From Phyto melanocephala (taxonomy: Eukaryota; Arthropoda; Insecta; Diptera; Rhinophoridae): 64,000 nt of DNA. The DNA lies in the NCBI GenBank assembly GCA_941918925.1, contig OW799233.1, positions 141,672,223 to 141,736,222 of the forward strand, in the 5' to 3' direction. Below are positions 24,801 to 39,800 of the stretch, piece by piece; position 1 is the first letter of the stretch, and the number at the start of each line of letters is the position of its first letter. The notes under the pieces were generated by a model, which worked only from the letters and a program-made list of their open reading frames with translations, had not been told where the DNA came from and made no database searches. A program made the position numbers and the translations under genes.

Positions 24801-27800
24801 CATATGTATGTATGTATATAATAAAATGTGTTTATACCTATTTTAGATAGGCCATTCATTGATTTCACTAAAAATTGCACATGGATTTTCGGGTACCGCC
24901 TTGCCTTCGGAACCTTTGCGTCATTTGACTTCCCTGCAAGAGTTGGATATGAGCAATAATAAAATTCAGAGCATGAGTGACACTAGTTTTCATTTCTTAA
25001 AGAACTTAAGATTATTGGAGCTGCACGACAATCGTATCGAACAAGTTATGAAAGGAACATTTCAGGTAGTTGAGCATTATTGTAAAAGTACTTAGTAACA
25101 AACTTAGTTTGAGGTGTTTACAAAGAAAATCAAAATTTATTAAAAACAATAAATACTTATGTAAGTAAGTATTTATATACCGCCTTATTCATAAAAATTA
25201 TTGAAGGTTTATAAAGAGGTTAAGCTGAAAGTCTTCTTCACGCTTTTTCGCAACGTATGCCTCACAAAAAAGTTGAATCAATGTAGTTAAAAGTTGTAAG
25301 TTAGAGAGCACATTGGTTATCGATGCCATTTACTTAATGAGTGCCATCACTCAACTTGTTTGGACCCCTTTCAGATTAGGATAGCCTCTTGCACAAGAGA
25401 CTTGCGCATATCTTGTGTTTATGGATAAATGGGGTAAGTTCGGGTTAAGAAGAAGAAAATTCCTCATATTTGGGTACACACTTGTCTGTACTCGGCAAGT
25501 GTATTTTTTCATATAAGAAATGTCAAAAAATTAAAAAAAAAATTAGCAAAAGAAAACAAAACTTGGGTAAGTTAATTGCTGTGTCTTAACGTAAAAGCAA
25601 GTTCAAAAGAAAATAAAAAAACTAACTTGCGCAATTAGAAAGGAGACTTATTTGATGCGCAAAAAGCGTGACATGTAACTTGAAACGCAGAAAGCGTATG
25701 AGGTATAAAATGCGCAGACGCGAGAAAGCATGTTATGGATTTTCAGCTTATAAAAATTATTTTCTAATTTTTGATTAATAAACCGGTTTTAAGTTTAATG
25801 AATTATTCCGATAGTTAATAAATGTAATATATTAGGACCTGTAATACCTCATTACGATTTTTCATAATTTTTTGTAAAATTCTTTCTTCTTTTTAACAGG
25901 GTGATATACATTCCAAACTCGAAGAGATCTCTTTGCGTTTTAATCATTTAGCACAAGTTTCCCAGCATACATTTTTTGATCTAGAGGTAAGTTGTGCTCT
26001 AAAGATTAGGGATTTTTAAATTAAATAATTTTGATATTTTTTCCTTTTTACAGGCTTTAAGAAAACTTTATTTGGAAGATAATAAAATTGAGCGCATTGA
26101 ACGTCGTGCATTTATGAATTTAGACGAACTAGAGCATTTGAGTCTACGTGGCAACAAACTTAATAATTTAGCTGAAGAATCATTTCAGGTAAGATTTGAA
26201 AAATGTAATTATGAACTAATATTTTTAAAAGCCGAATTTAAAATGCTTATTTTGTAAGAAAAAAATGTCTCTGATTTTGGTAAATATGGAATTCCTTACC
26301 ATTATTTTTTAAGGAATGAATGGATAGTTTCAGTTTGCATATCGATCGATATTTCACTCCGTTAAATATCTTTTCGGTGCGGAATCAATAATACGACTAA
26401 TCTAATAAGGTTATTTTTAAGAATTGAAATCAATTTAAAATTTTATTTCATAATGAATTATATATAAATAATGTACTTATGTAAGTATGTAACTCTAGAT
26501 AAAACTATGATTAATACTAAATGCATTCCTAAATAATACTGTTTGTATGTTTAGGAAAATCTGAAGCTGTAAATATAAAATTGCATTAAAATTAAGAAGT
26601 AAGACCACTATATTCGGCTGTGCCGAATTTTTGATACCCACCACCAATTTTAGGCAGTACTTTTTTACCACAAAATTTTGTATTTTGTTAATAAAGAGAG
26701 AGTCAGAAAAGAATAACAGTCACTTACATATATATTTATTTAAATAACTTACATATGTACATATATATTCCAGCCAATACTTATCTTATTATATTTTTAA
26801 AAATTTTAATCACTTTTAAAAATATGTCAGATATTTGATTTTAAATAAAATAATTAAAACTAAAAAAAGCAAAAGATCTGAAGGTTCATCGTTACACTGT
26901 TTCAAAAGTCATTAATTAAACAATATAAGGAAGACTTGTTCAACATTGAAATAAAAAAGTCTAACAGATATTGTTAAGGCAAACAAGTAAGAGTGCTATA
27001 TTCGGCCGTGCCGAATCTTATATTGTCTTAATAACGTGTAGTCATGCAATAACAATAGTTTGTATCACCATTCATCCCATTGCAAAATTATAAATTAAGT
27101 TTACGTATGTATGTTTCCAAAAAAAAAAAAAAAAAAAAATAAAAAAAAAAATAAAAAAATTAAAAACAAAAACAACAATAAAAAAATTAAAAAAAAAAAT
27201 TAAAAAATATAAAAAAAATTAAAATAAAACTGTAAGAGTATTATATTCGGCCGTGCCGAATCTGAAAATACCCTTCACCATCATGTACATAGGTATAATC
27301 TCAAATCGTAGCTTAACCTATATTTCATGTTATACCCCTTTTTTCTTTATTATTTCCGACGCCAAGCTCTATTTTGAATTTTTACGTAGTTAAGTGTATT
27401 CAACTAGTCAAGCCCTTTAATTTGATACCCATATTGATGGTTTTAAAAAAATTGTATCCGCCATTTTGTTTTCGACGCCATCTTGGATTTCACATTTTAG
27501 AATAATTTACTGTATTCTACTGGTCAAGCCAGTAGAGGGGGTTCAAGAAGTTACATTTTAAAATACCAGATTTGGCTAATATATAAATTTATTGTCCGCC
27601 ATTTTGTAGTGGCGGCCAACATAAATTTAAAGTTTTGTATAGTGCTTTTATTGTGCTAGTCAAGTCCTTTCAGATGATACCAATATTGACTCTCTCGGTT
27701 GTCTAGAAGCTGAAAAATTTGATTTTCGTTTGTAAATTTTTAGAATATATATTAAAAACAATTTTTTTGCCTATAACTTTACCGATAAGAGCCCGATTTA

Positions 27801-30800
27801 TCCAAAATTTTACACGAATATCTCTAGAGGCATGGTATATCTATAAATAGTAGCAAAGGTACCTATAAATTATTCTATGGCTGAACAATTTTAATTTTGG
27901 TGGTAAAAATATGGGAAAAAACAGAGGCAGTCGTGTTTATTTGCTCATATCTCAGAAAGTTATCGGGCGATTGTGCTGAATTTCAATAGCGATTAATTCC
28001 CGGATATTTGATACCATACACAGATCTGAGGAACATATGGTTGCTTCTAAAATTTGATTTCAACCAACACACGGGTAGACGGTCAGGGCTTAATCGACTC
28101 CTCTATTCATAAGCTTTCAGAAAATATATACTTTATGGGGTTGGAAATGAAAATTGTGGAAATTACAAACGGAATGACAAACCTATATACATATACCCTT
28201 GTGCACCACAGGTGAAGGATATAAAAAAAAATTTTTGCTCAGCTGGGATTCGATGCTAGGTTTACTTTAACCAGTATATATGTATGTATGTTGTTGTTGT
28301 AATTGTGAAAAAAACGAGGTGATCGTGGTTTTTTGCTCATATCTCAGAAAGTTATGGGGCGATTGTGCTGAATTTCAATAGCGATTCATTCCCGGATATT
28401 TCCAAGAGATTGATACCATACACAGATCTGAGGAACATATAGTTGCTTCTAAAAGTTGATTTCAACCAACATACGGACAGACGGTCAGGGCTTATTCGAC
28501 GTTTCTATTCATAAGCTTTCAGAAAATATATACTTTATGGGGTCGGAAATGAAAATTGTAGAAATTACAAACGGAATGACAAACCTATATACATATACCC
28601 TTGTGCACCACAGGTGAAGGGTATAAAAAACTCTTTCGAAGAGCACCGAATACTTCTATCAGAAGAGCAGCTTGTAAAGTATAAATTATTTTTAAGTTCA
28701 ATGTGAGTGATACCACCCACTTTTTTACGAAAACTGAAGACTATTGCTCTATACACATAGACGACAGCAGACAGCAAGCAGCAATATTTACAAAAATGAG
28801 CATTGAAATAAAAAAATTTCATTTCGTGCACTCCGCTTTTTTTTTGGTCTGCATAAAATCGACCAAATGTGTCCACAATCTGGAGAATTGTACGAAACTT
28901 TTAGTAATCCGGGTATGTAGGAAATGTGAAAACACGTGCACATTCCCAGTTAATTCTGCGAAAAATATTGCTATTGTTCGCGATAGTGTGGAAGAAGAGT
29001 CGTTAACGTGCCAAACAAGTAAACAATGCACGAACATCATGCGAATTTTGAACTAAGATTTTAATTTGCAAACCTATAAGGTTCAGTTGACTCAAGAGCT
29101 GAAGCCTACTGACCATTTAAAACAACGTCAATACGTCGAATGAAGTGAATAGTGACTGCAAAAAAATCATTTTTGGAATAATGCTCGCTATCGTGAGATG
29201 ATAACGATCTTATTGTGGCCAGAAATTGAGGACATGAAACTGGACAATATATATCAATTCTTTTCCGAGAGAAATTTAATGTCCGTGTTATCTTATGTCG
29301 CGGCGATGTTAATTGGCCCCCTCGATCATGTGATTTGACGCCGTTTAGACTTCTTTTTTTTTATATTTATTTATTAAAATTTAGACTTCCTTCTTTAGGG
29401 ATATTTAAAAGAAAATTGTACGTTAATAAACCAAGAACAATTCCAGAGCTGAAGATAATTCGACACATATACGACATTGAACCTCAACTGTCTCAATGTG
29501 ATTAAAAATATGGACAATAGGATAGAAGTACGCCACCGATGTTATGTTTCACACATAATTGTCATAGATTCTTCTATGATAATAAATAATAATAATAATA
29601 ATATGAAAACTTTTTCTTTTATTTACAATAAGCATCGTACGTTTTGGTTGGACCACCCTGTAGAAATTATATGAACTTAAGATAAAGCGTTATATTGGAG
29701 GTTGGCGTTAAAGTGCGCGTGCCACCTTAATTTTCGGGTATTATAATAAAATTGACGAGAAAGCTAAATAAGGGAAATTTCATCATCATACATCTAATTC
29801 TGTCGGTTTTATGAGCTGTTAAATTTTATCAATAACACCTAGATTATGTGGAAAGTGGGCGGTATAGTAGGAGTGGCAAAATAATTGTGCTTCTAAATTT
29901 AACATATAAATTGCAGTATAGAGTCCTTTATTTTTAATCTTTTAAGTCATCTGAATTTAGAAAAAAGGTTTTATATGAGAAATGGACGTGTAACTTACAT
30001 TTTCTGGCATTATAATAACATTGACCAGTCGCATGTTCGAAATTTCAACATATGTAGTTCATCATTTGCTGTCGGTTTTATGAACTTTTAAATTTTATTA
30101 ATATGTATAAAAATATTCCATATGTAAGAGGTGGTTGTTAAAGTAGTCGCATAAATCTACGCATAATCTACTCTACCTTGAGTTAAAAAATCCATCTTTG
30201 TCCATATAGAAATTATATGAATAAGGAATAATCGTTATATGGGTGGTGGCATGTTACTTTAATTTTCCAAGTTTTACGATCTGACATCTAATTGTGACGA
30301 TTTTATAATGTTTTAAATATAAAATAGACTAAAAAAGACTATGGGCCAATTCAAAGTGGTTGCATATCAGTCATATTTGTACTATTTCATAATATTTTAT
30401 GCATGCATAAAATTTTTGTTAGTAATTTCCATACAAAAAAAATAATATGACTTTACGCTTTTGTTTCCTATGTATAAGAAATTGTTTATGTCATATTTCT
30501 AACCATACTGTCTCTCAGAGAGAATTTCTTCACTTCTCACCTCTCAGAGAGAATATTTTCTATTTTCTTCTTTCATGTATACATACAATTTTTAACAGCG
30601 TCATCTCTTTCTTCTTTCTTGTATTTAATACATAATTTGTAAACAAAAGGTGTTCAAAGTCACTAGTCATATTAATATGAATTATATGACATAGTACAAT
30701 ATGAGAGTCTACTTTGAATTGGCCCACTGTGATCTATAACATACTTCATAATGTACGGTGGCGGCTATTTTCGCGGAAATATATTTTTACTCAGAAAATA

Positions 30801-33800
30801 TATTTGTGGAATTTCATTACTCCACGGCATTGCGTTTAGACGCTATCGCATTTTTTTCGATGTCAAAAAGACATTTTTTATGACCTCTTGCATTACAAGC
30901 AAAAACTCTCTTTTTAAGATCGATTTAAACCTTTTTTAATTCTAAACATTTCTAATGTATTAAAAATATTATGGCAAAATTTCATTCCCCTAGCTCTTTC
31001 TGTTCGAACTCTATCGTGCTTTCAATAGACGGACGGACATAGCTAGATCGTCCTAAAATGAAACCAGGATTTTAAAATATATACTTTATGGGGTCTTAAA
31101 TTAATATTTCGATGTGCTACAACGGAATGACAAAATGAATATAACCCCACACCAATTTTTTGGTGGTGGGTATAAAAATGAAAATTACGTTTACACTAAA
31201 ATTGCAAACAATGTGAGTGAATCTTAAATTAATTTATATTGTGCACGAACATGGTATGTAGTTCATAGTCTCGATTACTGGAAAAAGGCTCATTGCAAAT
31301 AAAACATATTAGAGCTTCTTCCGTCTTTGCATATTCAGAATTATCCATTGGTTCCGATTTAATTCCTGGTACCAAGGGGGAGTTAGAATATTGTGGCATA
31401 GACTCGGATTTTATTGCAGGCATCAATAATTCGGGAACAATCATGTTTTCATTATCATCATTTGTTTCGGAGGAAGTGGATGCCATGGACTTTCCATTTG
31501 AATGACTTACGCTGTTTGGGTAGTTTATTAGAAAATCTTGACGCTTTTGGACAATTTTCGTTTTAATGCCTCGTAATGGACCATTTTTCATAATTACACG
31601 ATAAGCTGGTCTAGGTGGTTTCGTATGCAAGAAATTTGTAGATGTTGCAGAAGGATTGCTGTTGTCAAAACGAATATGACTGGTGGAGGGCAGTGTCATA
31701 TAATCATCTTGTGTGTTATAATTATCAACTACATGTGCTGATGGAATACTCATTCGAATTCTAGGTTTATGCATACGCATGTGCGAATTGCTGGATCTAA
31801 AGTTGTCAAATACTTTATAACAAATTTTGCAAGTTATAGTACCATCATCATTTTTGTTACAGGACTGTTCATTAAAATACATTATTTAATTTGTATGATT
31901 TTTTTAATATTACTGATTTACTTACTTTCGGTGGAGGTTTCTTATAGACTTTTTTAACTAAGCCGTCTTTTAATTTGCTCGACATTGGATAGATGTTTGC
32001 TGATTTCAATGTGGTTGCTGAAATTTCTATTGGCTTTGCATGCGCTGCATGTCTAGACATGAACTCACGACTCATACAGCGATAGTTTATTCCATGAGCA
32101 TCTGTAACATGTTCCCTTAACATTTTTGGTGATTGTGGAAAATCTTTTCCGCAAATACAACAATAAAATTCACAATCACGTCCTGACCAGTGCTGCAGAA
32201 TGGCTTTGTTGTCTGCAAATATACGCCAACAATTGAGGCAACGAATACACTTGTTATCGTTGATGGTTATTAAACGTCCACGTCTTAATGGTTTAGGTAA
32301 TAATTGCCTTTCGAAAACTTTATTCGAGTTAAGCCGTAAGTGTATCAGTTGATGTTGGGCCAATATCTTAAGATTGGAAAACGTCTGCTTACAATATTTA
32401 CAAGTAACAATATCATCATCATCATCATTTGTATCTGATATTTCATCAGACAAGCTTATTGAATCTGTTAAGATGTTTGAATCATGATTGTTATCGGTTG
32501 ATGTCGAAACTTTTATGCGTTTAATAGTAAAACCATTTGATTCCAATTTAGTTTGTATATTCTTTACAACATTTTCGTTAATGTTTACATTATTGCTGTT
32601 ATTAGTTGTGCTGGTATTGTGATTTTTAATTTCTGAAGTTGCTAGTAATTTCTTTAGTGGGATATTATTTATATCGATATTATATGATGATTTAATGGAT
32701 TCTTTTGTGGCCTTAGTAGAATTCTAAAAAAAATAAAATGTTACTGATTTAGAACGATCAGTGATATTTTTAAATTTTTATTGGGTTATAAATATGTACA
32801 TACATAATTATAAAATTCTTTGTTCATATTTACTTTTAATTTCGAAAATTTTCGAAACTTTCTGTTTATAGAATCTCTGTCGTAATAGCTTATCTTATTT
32901 TACTCATAAATATTTTAATATTTCATTAACAGCAAATATTTGAAATTTATTGAAAATTTTAAATACATTTTCTATTAAAAAAAAAAATTTATTTGTGTTA
33001 TTTTAATTTTAGATAATTTTTGTTAAATATTTGTGTTGTATTAATTTTAGATAATTTTTGTTACATTCTAAATACCTTAAAAATAGGTAAATTCATTTTA
33101 ATTGTAAAACAAATTTATTAAAAAAGTTTTTATTTTGCTGTTTTTACTTCTAAAGAAAATTTAATTTCATTCAAATTATTTTTAGTAGGTTAACATTCCA
33201 GTTAAATCGATTTTTTATTGTTGTTTAAAAACTAGTGTTGATACATACATATGTATATGAGAATCAAATAAAAAATATTAAAAATGCGAAAATAATAATT
33301 ACCGAATTCAATTAACTAAAAACCTGAGATTTTTTAAATCGATGATATTTACATACGATAAAAAAGTGCTGACAATGAACCTAAAGCTAGTTTGAAAAAT
33401 GCATTCCACTCGGCTAGTGTCAGCAAATATACTTTGTAAAATTATCACAATTAAATTGCTTTATAAAAAAATTAACTCAAGCCAGAAAAAATTATAATAT
33501 TAGTTTATTTTAATAAATATATTATATTAGGAATTATTTTGTTACAGATTATATGAAGAAATTATTTTAGAGATATTTTGACAAATGCACATACATACAT
33601 ATGTGAATGTAAATTTTTACAATTTATAAAAAACAATAGCGCTTTATATTCGGTTATGATGATTCTTATATAGCCTTGACACAGTTTGTACCATCATATA
33701 CATATGTACATACATATATACATATGTTAGTACATATAAGTGACAGCTAGCGTTTCTTGTTGTTTTAGCTACACGAATATCTGAACTTTTATATACGTGA

Positions 33801-36800
33801 AATCTTCAAAAATTTGATTTCAACGTACCTACACACGGACTTAGTTAAATCAATTCCTCTATCTTAAAGGATTCAGAATATACATATGTATATTCTTAAT
33901 TTTTTTAATTAGCTTGAGCCCCGCGTCAAAATTTTAAGGTGATTGAACAAATGAGAAACTATAATGATCGTAGTAACATTTTAAATTACAAGTTTTAAGA
34001 TATCTGATTTTTAAAATATTACGAATACCATTGGATATGCCTTGACGAATACTTACATAAATACGTATATTTTAGGTTTTTTTTTTCGATGTACTATTTT
34101 TTTTTGTTTCAAATGTACGTACATAAATTCTGGTGCAATTATTCACTTTTCTATAGCATATATTTACATGAACTAATTCTACTTACATGCATATACTACA
34201 ATATTTTTATATGTATGTATGTACATAGCATACATACCTCTACCGCATTAAGTATACGAAAATATTTATGTTCTGGTTGTACGGCTTTTGTTAGGCTCAT
34301 CCATTTACTTTGTTGCTTCAGCACTTGTTGTATATCTTGGTACGTTGTGCTGACGTTGCCAATGCATTTTGGACAAATATGTTGCGGCAGCGGATCATCT
34401 TTGTACAACTTTTACAAAGAATTATGAACGTATTTTAAAATAAATTATTCTAAATATACTAGTGCAAATACAAACGACTTACCACCAATGGGTAGACGGT
34501 TATAATTTTCGTTAATAAATCTTCACTTCTTGAAGAAATAGGTTTGCTGGCGAAAATATCAATATTTTCTTTATTATTACTACCACAAAGACGACATATT
34601 TTTATCTCTTGAAAATCCTCAACATACGAATTCATAATTTCCATTTTAATTTGTGTTAAAAACTTTTTTTTAATTTATTATACACCTATGTATATTTTTT
34701 CCTATGCGGTATTTCTTTCTTCTCTTCTTGTTTATGTTGCAAAAAATTTAGTTGTCGGTGTACAACAGCAAAACAGCTGTCTGTTCGTTTATTTCAGTTG
34801 GCGGTAACGGCGTTAATAAAATAAAGTAGTGGACATGGAAGTTTGAAGTCCGTTATTTTAAACTGGGCGGAAGTAAAGAGAAAATCAAGAACTAAAAACA
34901 ATTATTTCGGATTTTTCAAAAAAAAGCAGTCAGATGAAAATATTGGACAACTAGGTTAGACACACCATTTTGACGGTAATTTTATTTTTTGAGAAAAAAA
35001 TTTTATTTATTTTTAAAGGCAGGATTAATAATTATCAAGGTGTATTGTATTAAATACTCTTTTTGATATTTTTATATCTGTGGTGCCAAGGATATACAGT
35101 AAAAACTCTACTAATAGACATTTATATTATAATTTTCTAGTCCCTTTTTTAATAATTTTTAGAACAAATTATCCTCTGCAATTCCATTCACATAGCCGGA
35201 CGCGGAAACCGTTTTTATATAAAATAACATAACATTTGAACAAAAGTGAATTTGAAACCAGAAAAATACGAAAAACATTTCTTTGTTCTTTATTAGGCCA
35301 CATCAATACTATACATAACGAGTAAGAATGCTACCTTCGGAAAATACCCTTTACCATCATGTAAATAGGTTAGAATGTAAGATAAAGCGTTTTATGAGAG
35401 GTAGGCGTTAAAGTCATAATGATAGTGACTAGAAAGCTATGTGTACGAAATTTCATCATTCACTTATTTTAAGCTTCAGCTGTCAAGTCCATAGATAAAA
35501 AAGAATTTTTGTCTCTTCTCTTATTTATTTAAAATGCAAAACTTCGAAAATAAAAAATATATACAAAAAATTCTCTTTGAATTACGATTATGATGAATAA
35601 ATATGGGCGTAAATGATGGTAGTCGATAAGTAACATATTTATGTATAATGAATTTTCTTTTCATATTAAAGCAAATAAAAAAGGCAATTTGTTTAGTGTA
35701 GAAAAAAGATTATGGAAAATTTTAATTATTTCAATTTTACTCTATCACTCCTTGCAGAATTTACCTAAACTTGAAGTTTTGGATATGGCATTTAACAATT
35801 TACCAAATTTTAATTTTGACTATTTTGATCAGGTACTTGTATACATATTTAGGTTAACTAATTAAAAAAACTTTTATAAATTTGCCCTAAAAATTTAGGT
35901 GGGTACTCTCTCGAATTTGAACGTTAACGTTAGCCATAACCAAATCAAAATGCTGATGCATAATTCATCGTGGAATGTAAGAGGAGATCATGGTAAATTT
36001 TTATATGAATTATTGTAAAATCTTTCTAAAGTACATTTCCAACTCAGACTATAATTTTTCAGGTTCCATGTATCATTCGAATATTAAGATTTTGGATTTA
36101 TCACACAATAACATTTCAATTATACATCCGGGCTACTTTAGACCAGCGGAAAGTTCATTAACTCATCTACATTTAGGCTATAATTCGTTAATGGTGGGTC
36201 AAGAAATATAAACTTTTTGTGGTAATTTTTCTATTTTTTTATTGCTGATTTTAGAATGCTACTCGAGATGTCTTTGGTAACATGAATCATTTGCAATGGC
36301 TGGATATTTCACATAATCTTATACATGAATTGGATTTTGATGCATTTAAGAACACCAGAGATTTACAGGTTGTTTTAGTTTACAGTTTTTTTTTTTTTTT
36401 TTTTTAATTTAAATATATTTTTACTAACTTTACTTATTTCCATTTGCACTGAAATTAAAGCTTATTTATTTATGCCACAATTATTTGACCGACATGCCGC
36501 AAGAAGTTTTCAAGAGTGTAAAGGCTTTAAGAGTTGCTGATTTTTCTCATAATCATTTAAGAGGTCTACCCGATAATTTGTTTTATAATGGTGGCATGGA
36601 AAAGTAAGTGCGGAGTGGAATGCGAGTGTATATGTATGCGTATAAAATAACTAATTGCTTAAAATGTCTTTTGTTGCAATTGTAAAGATTGGATGTCTCA
36701 CATAACATGTTACTTAAGATACCATCATCATCTCTGTCCAGTTTGGCGGCCTTGACATTGTGCGAATTACACTTATCTAATAATTTTATTTCAACTATAC

Positions 36801-39800
36801 ACAGCATGGATTTATCTAATAAGTTTAGAGTAAGTTCCATTGACTGATCTTTTCGATATGTTGGAAAAACTAATATTCAGTATGCCATAAACAAAACAAT
36901 TTTTATCTTTGCACAAAATATTGTGAAAGATTTACTGCCTTATTAAAAAAAAAAAAACAAAATCATAACCATAAAATGTTTATGAATTTCCATAGAAAGT
37001 CAGTTTAATAATGTACTTTAATTAACAAAGAAAAATTGTCCTCAAATTGTTGTCTTGTAATTTGTCAAAGTATGTATTAGAAAGTAAGCTTTTTATACAA
37101 ATTATTTTACTACTTTGATAAATTACTTAAATTCTTGTCGGCTTACATATGTATATACTTAAGAACATTTTAAATTTCTTTCGCTTCATTGCATACTGAA
37201 TATTAAGGAGTTCTATATAAAAATTAAAACCTTAAAACTGTCTTTAAATTTCTACTTATTCGTTGTCTTTTAATTTCCTCTCTCCTATTTAAAACTATTT
37301 ATCTAACTCTGCTATGCCAACCTTTCCATAAACAAAAATGTACTACTTAAAATTACTTTCCACCTACCAATAAGCCACATAAATATCGGGTGAACTTTTT
37401 CTTCTGCTTACAACTCACTATCATGTTCAATTTTTATAAGCATTTTTTTTCTCACACCTAATTTTCTATACAGTCGTTACGTTATTTGGACATTTCGTAC
37501 AATTATTTGCTGCGCATTGATGATGCTGTCTTCGCTACAATGCCCAAATTGGCTGTTTTGGATTTATCACACAATCGGGACTTAAAAGTTATGGATAAAT
37601 CATTTATGGGTCTGGAGACTAGTCTGATAAAATTGGGACTGGAAAATGTATCGCTGAGTACGGTGCCCGAGATACGTTTAAAATATTTGCGAGAATTTCG
37701 TTTGGGCTATAATGAATTGCCGTCAATACCGCAGGAGTTGGCGCATAACATGTCAAATTTAAGAATGCTAGATTTATCAAATAATGACTTGACGAATGTA
37801 CCATTAATGACGCAGTCATTGCCGCATTTAAGGTGAGCGAGCTTAAGCTTAAGAAATATGGGTTGAGTTGGTTGAGAACTTTTTAGGTGAATAGAAATAT
37901 ATAGCTTTTAAAAATTTGGATCAGTTAATACTGTGAACGGAGTTTCTACACCATTCGTTGCCGCCTGTTTCTGTTTTTTAAAATTTCTCACAATATTAAT
38001 TTAATATCAAGGCGAATTCATTATCAGGTGGTGTTGACAAAGCAGCTGATCTACTTTTTTATTTGCAAAAATGATGATTGGATTGTCAAATATTATTTAT
38101 GTTTACATAGATTACTCCTTCCCGCGCAAAAAAACACAAACAAAAACCATGTATTTTTTGACACATCGACAGTCGAAAGCAACAATAAAAAACCATGTTG
38201 TTTTTAAATGTTGTATTTGTTGTAGAATTACCACCACCTGATAAATAAATTCGCCTTGTTTAATATTAAACTTCCTAAAACATTTTTAAATTAAATTCAT
38301 TTTTATCAAATGATAGATCGTATAAAATGAAAAATAAAATTCAACTACGCTTTCAATACTGCCAGCCGAACTTAATCGGTTTGATTTTTTTATAAAATTT
38401 TTAATGATAGAATTTTCGAAAAAAAATTGATAAATTTAAAAGTACCGAGTAATTTTGTCAGTTTTTCTGGCACTCTCCTTAACTGTTAAACAGTTAATAA
38501 AGGTTATAAAATTTTACACTCCTTTTCATTAATTCAACATTTTGGCGAATACGACACTAGGGATTTTTCGCTTTTATTTCATTTTCTCCTGATTTATTTA
38601 GGTTTTTATTTGTTCATTCTTTTGTTTGCAGAAAACTAATGTTATCGGGTAATCCCATAACCTCCCTTAACAACAACAGTTTTGATGGTGTCAATGAAGA
38701 TCTTGAAATGTTAGACATTTCCAATTTTCGTTTGCATTACTTTGAATATGGCTGCCTAGATGCTTTGCCACATATACGTTCGCTCAAATTAACAGCCTAC
38801 TCACATCTCGAACACTTTAATATACCCCATCTGCTGCGTCATCATCATAACGTACGTGAGTTATGGATTGAAGCACCGCAACCGTTTACGCGCATTTTGA
38901 AAAAGGGCTCGGGACCAACACAAGAAATGCAGACCGTACAAATGGGTATGCCAACTGATTTAGGACGAGAAATGGAGGGTCATTTACCGCAAAAACTAAC
39001 AAACATAACATTCAGTGGACCGCAATTTTCAAGTTTAAATGAAAACATTTTAAAAGTTTGTTATCGCTGTTACAGCAGCATAATAAGATTTAAAATAATA
39101 ACAATATTTTTATTTTATAATATTTCATTTTTAGGGCATGCAATCACCGTACTTGTATATACAATTGTTTAACACATCAATATCGGAAATTCCCAAGAAC
39201 TTTTTTAAAAATATGGGACGTGTTCGTAATATATCATTAGATATACGTTATAAAAATCGTATGTTAAAGAAGATACCCAATCCGAATACGGGCACAGTGC
39301 CTTATTTACCTAACAGTGTTTTTCTAACGGAACTGAAGATGTCAAATTCAGATTTAAATTGCGATTGCGATTTAGGGTGAGTAGGAACTATTAATTCTGT
39401 TTAAACATTTTTAAAATTAAGGGTATCTCAAAATTAACGCAATATTTGAATTTTTCACCAATGCGCAGCAAAAAAAACAACAATTGGACAACTGACAGTT
39501 TAGGGTTAGTAAAAATTACTCGATAAAACAGCTCATCTTTACTATTGAGCAAAATTTCAAAAATAACAAGAAAATAATAATATTCCTGTTAAGACCTTGT
39601 TAAAATTTGCAATTCTTGCCCACTACTCCAAATTGATGTTCTTGGATTGTCACCGACACTCTCACGCACTGTTTCAAATTTGACATTTGAATGCTTCGTT
39701 TTTGGACGACCAGTGTGTTTGGCGTTACCAACGGATCCAGTCTCCCTGAATTTCAAATTTATCTCTTCGTACTTAACGAAGTTAAAACACTATTCCAACT

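Noticed and set aside
25180..25240. Sequence CGCCTTATTCATAAAAATTA resembling the end of the MITE at 17066
   Set aside because: The outer GGGC is missing and no right end was found; too short to call.
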